Positions 23,736 through 34,320 of a stretch of DNA of 64,000 nt are shown piece after piece (position 1 is the stretch's first letter; the number at the start of each line of letters is the position of its first letter). The position numbers and the translations under genes were made by a program. The notes below the pieces were generated by a model. That model did no database searches and had not been told where the DNA came from. It saw only the letters and a list, made by a program, of their open reading frames with translations. This DNA is from Anagrus nilaparvatae. Lineage: Eukaryota > Arthropoda > Insecta > Hymenoptera > Mymaridae. The DNA lies in assembly GCA_022575985.1 (NCBI GenBank), contig JAKSXM010000007.1:63518501-63582500 (forward strand). The letters run 5' to 3'.

Positions 23736-25834
23736 AAATCGCTATCATTATAGATTACTTACAAATTTGCAAACACATAAGGGCATTATTAAATTAAAAT
23801 GTCTTAACCAAAGTATAAACCAATGAAATTTTTAAACTACTCCCATTTTATAAATGGCATTTTAGGAAAAAATTTTTGCGGTATTATTTATTCAAAAGAG
23901 CCTCAAAACTAGTTGATGTAAACATGGTATAAAGAAAAAGTTCTTTCAAAAAATCGTAGTATTTTTTATACATTATAAGTGTACTAAATGGTAGGAATTT
24001 CATCAAGAAATTTTGGATTTAGCAATTTAAGGAGTTATTCTGAAACATTTGACGTATTTTTTTATGAGAATTAATACCAGAATGTTGCAAAGTCTGAAAG
24101 TTTGTATCTACCCATAAAATTTGTTGAAAAATAAACGCTTCAACACCCAAACGATTTTAATTTTTCACTTTGACTTTTTCTAGATAAGAAAATTTTTAAA
24201 ATTTATCGGTTATCTATTTTTGTTTAGATTTTCTTGATTTTTCATTTTCAAATATTCACTCTGTATGCTCCTAAAATAGGCAATTTATCTTATTTACACT
24301 TTATTGGACAAGGATAAAACATTATAACATTATTTTCTAGTATCAAACATAATTAATGTTTCTATTATTTTAAATTTATTATTTTTTCAATCTTGTAACT
24401 AAAAATCGATAAAAGATATAAATATCATAGTAATTTATTTTTTAAAATTAACCAGGTATTTCATAAAAAGCAATAAATAAGTTATCTCATTAATAAAATA
24501 AATGACTTTATTTATATATCAAATTGTTTTTTATTTTCTAAATAATTTAAAAAAAGAAAAAAAAAATAATAATTATAAAATTAATTGCTTTTACTTCCTT
24601 CATTATTTTTACCATTAATCCATGATTATCCTTAATATTTTTTTATTTTATTTTTTTTACTTCGAGTATTATATAGATAAAACGTATTTAATTAGCTAAA
24701 AATTGATTTCTTGTCTATCTCTCATTTTCTCGTTCAATCTCTTCCAATTTTTTATCCTCAATTTTTTTTTTTTTTACAATTTACGAATGAATGCTTCTAC
24801 TTTCTCATCAATAATCTCAATCTATCCCTCAGGTGATAAAAACTATTGTATTATATGAGACACAAAATCACAGTAAAAAAAAAAATAAATAAATTGACTA
24901 GATTTTTCAATATATTAAAAAAAAAAAACATTTTTATTGTTAACATACATAATCCTTTTTTTATAAATATTCATTTAAAAAAATAAAAAAAAAACTGAAT
25001 TTGACTATTTAAACAATTGATATTTTATAAATTTTTGACACATTCACACATACAACGATAATAAAAAAAAAAAGTCAGTGATTTACTTGCAATTCATTTT
25101 CATTATGTATACTTCAAATTTTTTTTTTTTTTTTAAATAAAAAATAATGCTTTTTGCTGCCATAAACATTTTTTGGAAATATTTGTATGTCACATAGTAA
25201 CTAAAATAACTTTATATATATAGAAGGATAAAATTTATGGTTATATTACCAAACTGGTACATATTATAAAGTTATCGAAAAAATATGATTTATCGATTTT
25301 ATAGAAATACATTTTATATAAACTTTATTATTATTATTATTATTATTAATATAAATTTAATATTTTGTTTAACACGTAAATAAATATGGAATTTTTTTTT
25401 AATATTTTGTCAATATGTTGCAAAAAAAGATGATTTTTGATTTGATAATTTTATATAAAAGCTGTAAAAATTTACGTTTGATAAAATGAAAACAATTTTT
25501 AATTTAGTAATTCAACATCAGCCAATGAATATTGCGAGCTTGCAACGGCAACGTGTATGGGGGGGGGTAAAACGGTACACCTTTTTTTTGCAGAATTTTC
25601 AAATAACTTATTAATATATTTTAATTATAATATATAATTATAATTATAATATTTTAATTATTAACATATTTAATTGTAATTGCTTTACATTTATTTACAT
25701 AATCAATTGTGTAACTTTTATTAAGTATCATTATTACTCAATTACCAAAATTATTTCTGTGATCATTAATTTCAATTATCGTTGAGATAAGTATTATTAT
25801 TTGATTAGAAATCAGATTCTAACCCTTATTTATT
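23736..25834. other. AT-rich stretch with simple repeats
   Basis: Long A/T runs, an (ATT)n tract at 25326-25348 and a G8 run near 25560. No gene is supported. Confidence 0.5.
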
Positions 25835-25996
25835 CTATCGTAAGTAGTAGATCTAGGCCGGTTGATCCTCATAACCTTCCCTCAAAGCGATTACCCCTCA
25901 CTCGTAAGAAAATTTTTATTGGTAAAACAGTAATGTTCGGTAGATTGTTTATTGGTAAAGTAAATTATTATCAGTAAAACAGATTCATGGCAATAA

Positions 25997-26988
25997 TAAT
26001 AATAATAATAATCTTTATTTTGAAATCAAAAATAGTACACTCTTTCAATATATTACAGTAAATAAGTAAATCTTTCATAATAAATAAAATAACAAAGAAA
26101 ATATAAAAAAAATATAAAAATAATAAAACAATACAATATAATATAATGAGTTTAATGAGTCAATAGATTAGTACGTCAATAGGTAAATATGCGTCAATAT
26201 AAAATCAAGGAAAGGAAAGAAAGTATATAAAATCTGCTGTCAATCAACTATATAGTATCAAATTTATAGATGTATTGTTTTATTGCTTTTTTGAAGCGTG
26301 AGTAAGATGGCAAGTCCCGTAAACAGTGGGGAATTTTGTTCCAGAACTTTGAATATTTGACTTGAAATGAGAAGAGTCCCCAGTCGGTGGTAACAGTTCC
26401 AGGGTCCAGGTCTATTCGTGGGCCACGGGTAAATTTGTCAGACTTATAAGGTGTGAATAGAGGTAAGAAGAACGGAGGCTCCTTCATTCTTACCAGTCTA
26501 TACATAACTAAGGATGCAAAGTAGTCAGTACGTGCCAAGTTAGTCATCCATCCCAGTTTTCTCCTATACGGGGAAATGTGTTCATGTCTGCTTATTCCAA
26601 ATATGTACCAAATACAGGAATTGGAAAGCCTTTGCAACTGAGTGATTAATTCATTGGAGATGTCAGAGTAAATTACATTACAGTAATCTAAATGGGGGAC
26701 TACAAGTGATTCCACTAGTCTTTTACGTAGTAGTTGTGTGGTACAAGGTCTGATGGTTTTGAGGCAATATAAGACTCTATTCACTTTTTTGGTAATTTGA
26801 AGCACGCGAGGTTTCCATGAAAGTGTGCTGTCGAGTATGACGCCAAGGCTAGTCACCTTATCAACAAATGGAACATTATCTCCACGGGAACTGACCTCAA
26901 TACTGGGTATACTTAAGTTTGTAAACTGCTTAATAGTATATGAAGAACCAAAGACTATAGCTTGAGTCTTTTTCATCTTCAATAACAC
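25997..26988 (-). mobile_element. 5'-truncated CR1/L2-like LINE
   Basis: A minus-strand insertion whose 3' end is an (ATT)n tail (seen as AATAAT... on the plus strand from 25997), typical of CR1/L2-type LINEs. The flanking arm supports the insertion: CAATAA lies on both sides, and the opposite arm near 28815-28835 keeps the uninterrupted sequence (complement GGCAATAACAC). Only the last part of the reverse transcriptase ORF is present, as expected from 5' truncation. Confidence 0.8.
26248..26988 (-). CDS. C-terminal part of non-LTR reverse transcriptase
   Basis: An intact 246-residue frame. It starts in KMKKTQAIVFGSS and continues with VTSLGVILDSTLSWKPRV, then KRLVESLVVPHLDYCNVIYS, LQRLSNSCIWYIFGI and SPYRRKLGWM. 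These are the conserved thumb and post-polymerase motifs after the YADD box in CR1/jockey-group ORF2 proteins. The catalytic palm and endonuclease are absent because the insertion is 5'-truncated, so the protein cannot be functional. The open frame over 740 bases implies a fairly recent insertion. A diverged copy of the same region lies at 56346-56870. Confidence 0.85.
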   Translation of the reverse strand: MLLKMKKTQAIVFGSSYTIKQFTNLSIPSIEVSSRGDNVPFVDKVTSLGVILDSTLSWKPRVLQITKKVNRVLYCLKTIRPCTTQLLRKRLVESLVVPHLDYCNVIYSDISNELITQLQRLSNSCIWYIFGISRHEHISPYRRKLGWMTNLARTDYFASLVMYRLVRMKEPPFFLPLFTPYKSDKFTRGPRIDLDPGTVTTDWGLFSFQVKYSKFWNKIPHCLRDLPSYSRFKKAIKQYIYKFDTI

Positions 26989-27196
26989 AATGATCTGTCG
27001 GTAAAATAGATAAAGTAAATTTTATGAACTTATAAAGTTAATAATTTTAAATAAATATTTCCATAAAAGGTCATTTTAGGTCTTGCTAGTGAGCTTATAT
27101 GAAGTAAGGATTAGATGGGGATGGAAAATAAAGTAACTCATATTTTAATTTTATACATATATTTTAATTCTTGATCATATATATTAAAAGTATACA

Positions 27197-27454
27197 TTAC
27201 TTTTTAAGTTTTTTTACTTTTTTAATATTTAATAATTCCATTCTACTAAAGTAGAGTTCTTTTTCAGTAACTGTTGTAGCATTTTTCAAAATTTTCTCAA
27301 CCAGGTCTTTTGAATCATCGCTATCTATAAATGGTAGCATTTTTTCAATAGCTTTTTCAATTTCAGGAAACTTATTATTTAATCGATCAGTGTAGTGTTT
27401 TTCTATTGAATAAAACTCTTGTAAAATTTGAATTATTTCAGGCCACATAACCAT
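27197..27454 (-). CDS. Small uncharacterised ORF inside the nested element
   Basis: 85 codons, charged, ending KKVKKLKK, with a predicted helical pattern (EIIQILQEFYSIEKHY, EIEKAIEKMLPF). Composition is more protein-like than the AT-rich background, with a mix of Asp, Glu, Lys and Ser. Upstream on the same strand (27455-27700) other frames hold coding-like pieces such as NAKEDEIELTLKALDRAT, with intervening stops. It may be the tail of a broken transposon gene. I do not recognise the family. Confidence 0.35.
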   Translation of the reverse strand: MVMWPEIIQILQEFYSIEKHYTDRLNNKFPEIEKAIEKMLPFIDSDDSKDLVEKILKNATTVTEKELYFSRMELLNIKKVKKLKK

Positions 27455-27689
27455 TATTATACAACCTTGAGAGAACTTATATACTTGGAAACATAGTGAA
27501 ACTAAAGTACGTTATAATTTGATGCCGTTATCTAAATCTGAGACAACAGTATTTGGCATTGTGAAGCCATGTACTTCATCATCAAATTCTAAATTTATTA
27601 AAGATAGTTGCTCTATCTAAAGCTTTTAATGTAAGCTCAATCTCATCTTCCTTTGCATTTACCATATGCAATTTAATATTAAACCTTAG

Positions 27690-28665
27690 CAGCACAGGTG
27701 CCTTCCGAAAACGTTAGAGCACGGGCGGGGGTCTAGCGGACCCCAGCGACTTTGTAAGTCTATAACTCCTTCGAAATTGGTCCAATATTACCTTCTTTTT
27801 TTTTATTTAGAACCCAGAAGAGTTCAATTATGCGATTATAAAATAAAAAACTAAAAATTGTTAGTCTTTTTAAAGATATAAAAAAAAGAAATTTTCTTGT
27901 GATTATAAAAAGGGTGATTTTTTTAATTAGTAATAAATTGGTTTAAAAAATTATAAACAACTTTTTAACCACTAAACGGGAAATGCCAAAGGGTAAACTT
28001 TAAAGAAATTTAAGTAAGAAATTTCAAATTAAAAAAAACATGAATTATTTCCTTGAATTAGAATGACACCTTTTTGTAAATTTTTATATGTGCATCATTT
28101 TTTTAATTAAAATACTTTTAAAAATATTTTTAAAATTTATTTTAAAAATACAAAAAATAAATGATGAATTAATTCCACAAATATTGAAACACATTTTTAA
28201 CATATTTTTTATAACCTTAAGTGTATATTCGAAGCGTGGTCCTTGCCCATTGCATTTTCTGAACTTTAGGCATTAACTTTTCGATTTTCTCGCCAAATAG
28301 GTTTTGGGCAATATTTGCAATGTTTAAATTATTTAAAGAACATTCTTTTATTAAATTTTTATAAAACATTGACTTATCAATCAGATAATTTAAAAATATT
28401 TACACAATTACAATTTTTTTAAAACAAAAAATATTACGTAATTACACACGGGGGTCTAGAGGACCCCAAAAAAAAAATTTCAAAGAACATGCAACCAATA
28501 CACGAAAAGTTCTGGGGCTTTTATAGTTGTAGATGAGTAATACAACTATCAAAATGAATTACCAAACATATACAGGAAGTGCCATTATAGATTTAGGATA
28601 ATGCCATGTTTTTTAAAACTACCATGGGGTTCCCACCCGTGCTTCTCAGGATTAACTTTTGGAAA
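27690..28665. mobile_element. Possible inner inverted-repeat element with GGGGTC...GACCCC motifs
   Basis: The left end CCGAAAACGTTAGAGCACGG plus GCGGGGGTCTAGCGGACCCC is loosely mirrored at the right by GGGGTTCCCACCCGTGCTTC followed by TTAACTTTTGG. A second palindrome, GGGGTCTAGAGGACCCC, lies near 28449. The interior is AT-rich with no ORF of note. It lies in the middle of the 3.7-kb composite and could be part of it or another nested copy. Confidence 0.45.
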
Positions 28666-28916
28666 AATATGAATACCAATGTTATGCCATCAATCATTGG
28701 AAATCGACACAAATTAAACATTCTGAGATCTTTATTTAAAATTAATAACTTTATAAGATCATAAAATTTACTTTATCTATTTTACCGACAAATCATCATT
28801 AGTGTTATTAATCAGTGTTATTGCCATTAATCTGTTTTGCTGATAATAATTTACTTTGCCAATAAACAATCAATCAAACATTACTGTTTTACCAGAAAAA
28901 ATTTTCTTACGACTCA

Positions 28917-29403
28917 CAGTGTGGCAAAATGGACAAAAATCGCTCTTGGACTGAGTTTTTGAGCTATCGACTTGAAAGTTGTTTTGAACGACTTTAAAAT
29001 AAGCCTGCTTTCGTGTTTCACTGCGGATTTTTCATATTTCTTTATTTATAATTATCCTATTTACTAAAAATGAATTTTATGCGAGATACTAAAATATCCA
29101 AAAATTATGATTTAATATTTTTTGACTTAAAAATGTTTTTTAATTTTTATGTATATACTGCAGGATTAACACAAAAAAAATTCCCGTTTGTTTTAGAGTG
29201 CAAAAAATGTAGGAAGTGAAAATTTCGATAAATGAATAGGTTGAGGTCGTGTAAATAGGCTAATTAAAAATAAAAAAATATGAAAAATCCGCAGTGAGAC
29301 ACGAAAGCAGGCTTATTTTAAAGTCATTTAAAACAGGTTTCAAGTCGATAGCTCCAAAACTCAGCCCAAGAGCGATTTTTGTCCATTTTGCCACACTGTG
29401 CGA
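28917..29403. mobile_element. Hairpin MITE inserted in the right arm of the composite
   Basis: CACAGTGTGGCAAAATGGAC at the left is matched by the reverse complement GTCCATTTTGCCACACTGTG at the right. The pairing extends through CAAAAATCGCTCTTGG, GAGCTATCGACTTGAAA, AAAATAAGCCTGCTTTCGTG and CACTGCGGATTTTTCATAT, with about 180 bp between the arms. It interrupts the composite's right arm exactly where the left arm reads CCCCTCACTCGTAAG. CGACT occurs on both sides as a candidate short duplication. The 61-codon ORF at 29260-29445 is an arm artefact. Confidence 0.75.
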
Positions 29404-29777
29404 CTGAGGAGTAACCGCTTTGAGGGAAATTAGATCGAGGGTCAATTGGTTTGAGGATCAACCAGTTGTGACGGTCGATTGGTTTGAGAATCAACCAGTT
29501 ATGAGGGCCAAATCATTGAGGATTAACCGGTCTAGCCCTAATACTATCGTAATAATTAATAAATTAATTTTTTAATGTTTTGTATGTTTTTTTGCGTTTT
29601 AGCCAATTTCGCACTAATAACAGTATTTTTGGCGTTTTTGTGAATTAGTTAATTTTCTAATATTATTCTATGTATTGAGTTTATATAATATTAATTATTT
29701 TATTATTAAATGTATACGCTGTAAACTTTCCTTTCGAATGATTTTAAAACAAAAACATCAGATACTTCATATTATAT

Positions 29778-29783
29778 TTTATT
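29778..29783 (-). terminator. Polyadenylation signal of the protease gene
   Basis: AATAAA on the minus strand, about 28 bases past the TGA stop of the protease, in an AT-rich 3' flank. Position and orientation fit a 3'-end signal. The motif alone is weak evidence in AT-rich DNA. Confidence 0.5.
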
Positions 29784-29810
29784 AAAACAAAATTTTTTTA
29801 TGTCTGAATT

Positions 29811-32800
29811 TCATACAAAAATAACTTCTCTATTATCACCATCATTATTGTTATGAAGAATTTGGAATTTTTTCTTATTATTATATATATTTTGCATTAC
29901 TGAATTATCGATTTGTTTTGTATCAGCATTTTCATTTATCCAATCAATATAATCAGATATTTTTTCAAAAACAGTTGGTTGTTTACTTGGATAGCATAGA
30001 GAACTTCCAGTAAATGATGCAACACCAACTACTCTTTTATCAATAATTAATGGACTTCCTGAATCTCCCTGAAATAAAAAATTCAAATTTAAAATATTTT
30101 TAAAAAAATTCATTGATATTAATAAGATCACTTACTGTGCATGCTTTGCTGATATCAGTAGGATGATGTGCACAAATTTGGTAAGGTTGAATACTTTTGT
30201 GAGTTGTGCTGTATAATGAGGTACATTTATCACGATCTACGATAAATAATTCTATACCTTTTAATTGATTTGGAGATTTAATATCACCCTGAGAAAATTG
30301 TTTTGACAAAGAATATTTTTATACATTAGTTAAAATTTCATATTTTAGACTTACGTTTTTTATAAAATTTTTATAACTCATGGTCCAACCCCAACCAATC
30401 AAAATTGCTACTTGATTAGCATTGTAATCAACACCTTTAGGAGGTAGTGGGGCAAAATTTTTAGCTTCAAATGGTTCTATAACCTAAATATAAAATACAA
30501 GGAATGAATTTTTTTTAATAAAAAAATGAAAAATCTGTTAAGACATTACTCTTATCAAACCAATATCATGACGAATAACTTTCAATTTATCTTCACTATG
30601 CATGGTAAAATTTTCATGAAGTTTGTAAACTACAGGAGTATGGATAGCACCACCATAATTTGAATATACTGTATCTGATAAGATTAATACATGATCCTTT
30701 CTAAAAAATTTAGAAAAATTATTTAAAAATTTAATAAATTTTGTAATTTTTAAAATATTACCCTCCTTTTAATGGAGGATCAAAGTCCATAATGCAATGA
30801 CCAGCTGTTAAAACCCATAATTTGTTTATAATCGTACCACCACATGTATGATATTCTTTTGTAGGTTTTGCTGAATTTAAACTGTAATCCTCAGGATAGT
30901 AAAGAATTTGAACCTAAATAATAAAATAAAAAAGTAGTTTTCTAAAACTTTTGTAATTCTCAATAATTCTACGCTTTATGAAAAGAAAAATTCAATTTTT
31001 AAGAGACTATCGATTATTTTCTAAAGCAATGGTAAAGAAAAATTTAGGCCATAGATTTAAATTTAAAAAAAAAAAACCGGTTAACTGGTGTTACCGATTA
31101 TGGGTAATGATTCTTTTCTATGTTTATGTAAACTGTTGTGAATTTCACAAAACATTAAAAAAGGTACCACGGTATTAATGAGTCTAAAAAAAAATTTTAT
31201 TGACTGTATAACAAGGAAATTTTTGTTCTTAAAGTTTCATCTAATTTTCATCAGTGTAGATAAAAAAAAAACATTTACCCTAAGCGGGTTCCTATTTGCG
31301 GAACCAACATTTGGTTTCAATTAGATCAAGAAACTTTGTTTTAGAAGAAAAAAAGTAAGTAAGAAAAAGTACCGTTTTGCAAATTAAATCTAAAATTCAG
31401 TATTGAATTTATCAATTGAAACTGAAATATATTTTCATTTTTCTGTTACTAACAGTTACTAATTAATATTTTATGAATTTTTTTACTTCATTCAAAATTT
31501 TTCTTTTGAAAATCTAATTTTATTAACTAAAATTTTATTTTTATTTTGGAATATTTCTTTACGACTATTTTGAAAAATAAATGACAGTTTTGATTTTAAA
31601 TTGTCATAAAGTAATATTTCATTTTTATTTTGTAAAAATTTACTAACCATGAAAGGATATTTCCCGTCTGGAACATCATATCCATTGTGTATTCTAAATC
31701 CAAAACCTACAATTTTTTCAGAATGTATTATAAATTATTAAAGTATGCTTTTTTAGAATAGTGTGAAAAGATGAAATTTATATTTATTTCTAAATTACAT
31801 TTTAAAATTTCTTTCATATTTAGCACATTATTTTAAAAAAAGAGATCGAAACGTGCGAGAATTTTATTTAAAAAAATTATTTAAAAGCCTTCCTATAGTT
31901 TACTACTCAAAGAATTTTTATAACTATGAAGGAAATAAAAAATCCATATTTTTCCATTAAAACTTAAAAATTGCAAATCTCGCTCGGTTTTCATACTTTT
32001 TAAATTGTATTTTTTTTTCTGGATAATCCTATATACTTTACAAAAAAAAAATAAAATTCGTTAACAAAGCATACCAATTTGGTCGATAACTAATCTAAAA
32101 ATTTAAGATGCCTTCTTGAATAAACTTTAATTAATTTATCATTTATTTTTTCTATATAAATATAAATTCAAAAATTAGAAAAATTTAAGATCCCTCTTAT
32201 AATACTTAAAACCAGTTTTTACACTGTGAAGTGACGAGCTAAAGTTCTTTTTAAAATGCAAAACCCTGAAGGGCGTAAATGATTGCTTTACGCTGCGGCA
32301 GATTCAGCGGGGGGTGAAAAGGGTGGTGACCCACTCTACTTGAGAAATAAAAATTTTAATATTTTTTAATAAAATTTTGTGTAATTTTAAAAATTTTTAT
32401 AAAAACTCGCAAATTTTTACTCAATCATATCCTCCTGAAAAAACCTGGCAAGCGCGTCGCGAGACGCCCTATAGAAGTGAAAACTGAAAGTATGAAAATT
32501 TTTGTTACTAATTTATTATTAAACGTGTTTTTTTGCGCAGCATTTCAATTAAAACGAACCACATTTTTTTTGTCTTTATGTTTGTATTTTTAATTTAAAT
32601 TTTTTAACATAAATAAACGCACTAATAAATATATATATGTATATCATATGATATAGTAATATAGACCTCGGCCGTTGCATCTGCGTTGCCGTTGCCTTGG
32701 CCAGCGTCTCGCTTTTTAAAAAAACACGCCTAGTATAAAATTTTTTTTTTTTTTAATAACGTTGCTATGGAAGTTTTCACTTCAAAAGTTTCTGGATCCA

Positions 32801-33269
32801 CCATCGACTTCATTTGCATCATTTCTCGCACGTTTAAACATTAAACTTCATAATTATAAAAAAAATATATTTTGAAACACTTGTCTAAATGCAAATTATT
32901 TCTACAGAAAAAATCCTGATGCTTTAAAAGTCGTATCTAGTTTTTTTGAATTTTAAAAACTACTTTATTATTCAACGATGATGAAGTGAGTAAATTAATT
33001 TTCAAAATAATTTTTGTTCATAAATAAATAGTTTATAGAATAAATTTCTACGAAACATTTGAAACTCGAACGGTATTTATGCGATACAGAATTACGGAGT
33101 AATACGCTGTGTACAAATATTAATTTGTGTTTTCTAAGAAAACTATCTCTGCCGATATAATTATATTATTAATAATTTTATAAATATTTAAATAATTAAT
33201 ACCTTCAATACAATATATTCGTTTTATTGTAATTGCAATTAACAAGAAAATCAATCTAAAATGTAACAT
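29811..33269 (-). CDS. Secreted chymotrypsin-fold (S1) serine protease, 7 exons
   Basis: Exons on the minus strand: 33269-33203, 31706-31648, 30913-30762, 30700-30550, 30483-30355, 30288-30136, 30068-29811. All junctions are GT-AG and in frame, giving 322 residues. Residues 1-22 form a signal peptide (MLHFRLIFLLIAITIK, then IYC). FGFR27|I28HNG is a trypsin-type activation site after a very short propeptide, with no clip domain. His81 lies in LTAGHC, Asp138 in HDIGLIR and Ser240 in GDSGSP. Cys pairs matching 42-58, 168-182 and 191-220 are present. The S1-pocket base residue (chymotrypsin 189) aligns with Lys234, unlike Asp in trypsin or Ser in chymotrypsin, so substrate preference is uncertain. 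It is probably secreted and could act in digestion, immunity or venom; the sequence does not decide. Intron 1 (1.5 kb) carries a locally GC-rich block near 32260-32730. Exon 1 is the least certain, but its phase fits. Confidence 0.85.
32260..32740. other. GC-richer patch inside protease intron 1
   Basis: Contains TTACGCTGCGGCAGATTCAG, GCGTCGCGAGACGCC, GTTGCCGTTGCCTTGGCCAG and CACGCCTAGTATAAAAT, unlike the surrounding intron. AGAAGTGAAAACT near 32474 is roughly mirrored by AGTTTTCACTTC near 32771, and GCGAGACGC by GCGTCTCGC, so this is probably an inserted repeat element and not an exon. No long ORF. Confidence 0.4.
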
Positions 33270-33524
33270 GATGGTAAAGAGTTCAATAGTAAACTAATTT
33301 ATTTTTCCATTGAAAATTTGATTTTTATTACTTTGAATTTTTATTAATTTTTAATCTTTATGTATTAAAGTTTATTTTTTTATCGACTTATATTTTTATT
33401 GAAATAAATTTTATTGAAATATTTAATTTCGTTTTATTCACAATTTATAAAATAAAAATTTAAACCGCAGCTTATATTATGCTTTTCATTTATTTTATAA
33501 TTTTTTAGCTTAGAGTTTATTATG
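33270..33524. other. Upstream region of the protease gene
   Basis: AT-rich 5' flank on the minus strand. The sequence before the ATG (TTTACCATC) is an acceptable start context. No convincing TATA box or initiator can be distinguished from the AT background. Confidence 0.4.
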
Positions 33525-34320
33525 TACTTACAAGGGGAGACCAAACCATTTGGGGTGCCAAATTACAATGTATATATTTATTGATGACTTTAATATGTTG
33601 AAAAAACGACAAAGATATCCTCCATTTACTCCAACGTGCCTTCTTGGCCTAGAAATGCGTAGTTCAATTTTACGAGAATGTTTTAAATAGGATTTTTTGA
33701 GATTTTTTCAAAATCTTTCATATAACGCTGCTTTCTCTGACGGTTATAATTAGTAAACCAAATGCCCATTTTTGGTCCAAACAGACTCATTTTTAAATTG
33801 CTGCTTAAATTGTAATTTTTGATAAAAATAAGTTTTATAGTTCTCAAAAATTTTTACAAGTTTTAAATTTCCGAAAATTGTTCATTCGTTCTTTGAGGTT
33901 TAAATAATTTCAAGATATGGCTCTACAAAGATAGTGATAAAATATAATTTTTTTTAAAACCTTAAATTGATATTATCCTATCTACTAAACGAATAATCGA
34001 AAAGGAACGAGTAAAAGAAAGTTGAGACCTTTAAGAACTTTTTAATTTTGGCAGCAATTTAAAAATTGGTCATTTTGGGACATAAATAGGTATTCAGTTT
34101 AACTATAACGGTAAGAGAATTATTGATAAAAAATTGTGGTTTACGGGGATTAAAAGGTGGTATTTATACGGAAAAAAATGAGAACTACAGTTAGTATTTT
34201 AGTTGAAATTCAAGATGATTGCGTTATTTGTAAAATTGCCTAAAAATCCTAATTTATATTATTCTAGGCCCAGAAGGTGCGTTAGATTAAACGGAGAGTA
34301 TCTATAGTCCTTGGGGAGGA
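33525..34320. mobile_element. Long-hairpin family element, diverged copy
   Basis: The left arm (ACAAGGGGAGACCAAACCAT, ACCAAATTACAA paralog block, TATGTTGAAAAAACGAC, TTCTTGGCCTAGAAATGCG) is mirrored on the right (ATTCTAGGCCCAGAAGGTGC, AAACGGAGAGTATCTATAG, CTTGGGGAGGAATTG). The middle shares ATTTTTAAATTGCTGC with the copies at 12595 and 39383. About 800 bp, no ORF. Confidence 0.65.

Larger units (their letters stand above)
25845..29543. mobile_element. Nested 3.7-kb inverted-repeat element with 9-bp target duplication
   Basis: The direct repeats CTATCGTAA at 25835-25843 and 29544-29552 bracket inverted ends (left TAGTAGATCTAGGCCGGTT; right is the complement of TATTAGGGCTAGACCGGTT). The arms continue inward: CCCTCAAAGCGATTACCCCT mirrors AGGAGTAACCGCTTTGAGGG, GGTAAAACAGTAATG mirrors CATTACTGTTTTACC, and the blocks near 26993-27060 mirror 28735-28793. 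Two later insertions split the arms, a LINE on the left and a hairpin MITE on the right. The 9-bp duplication suggests a MULE-like integration mechanism. The right arm has an extra repeat of GGTTTGAGGATCAACCAGTT. Confidence 0.75.
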
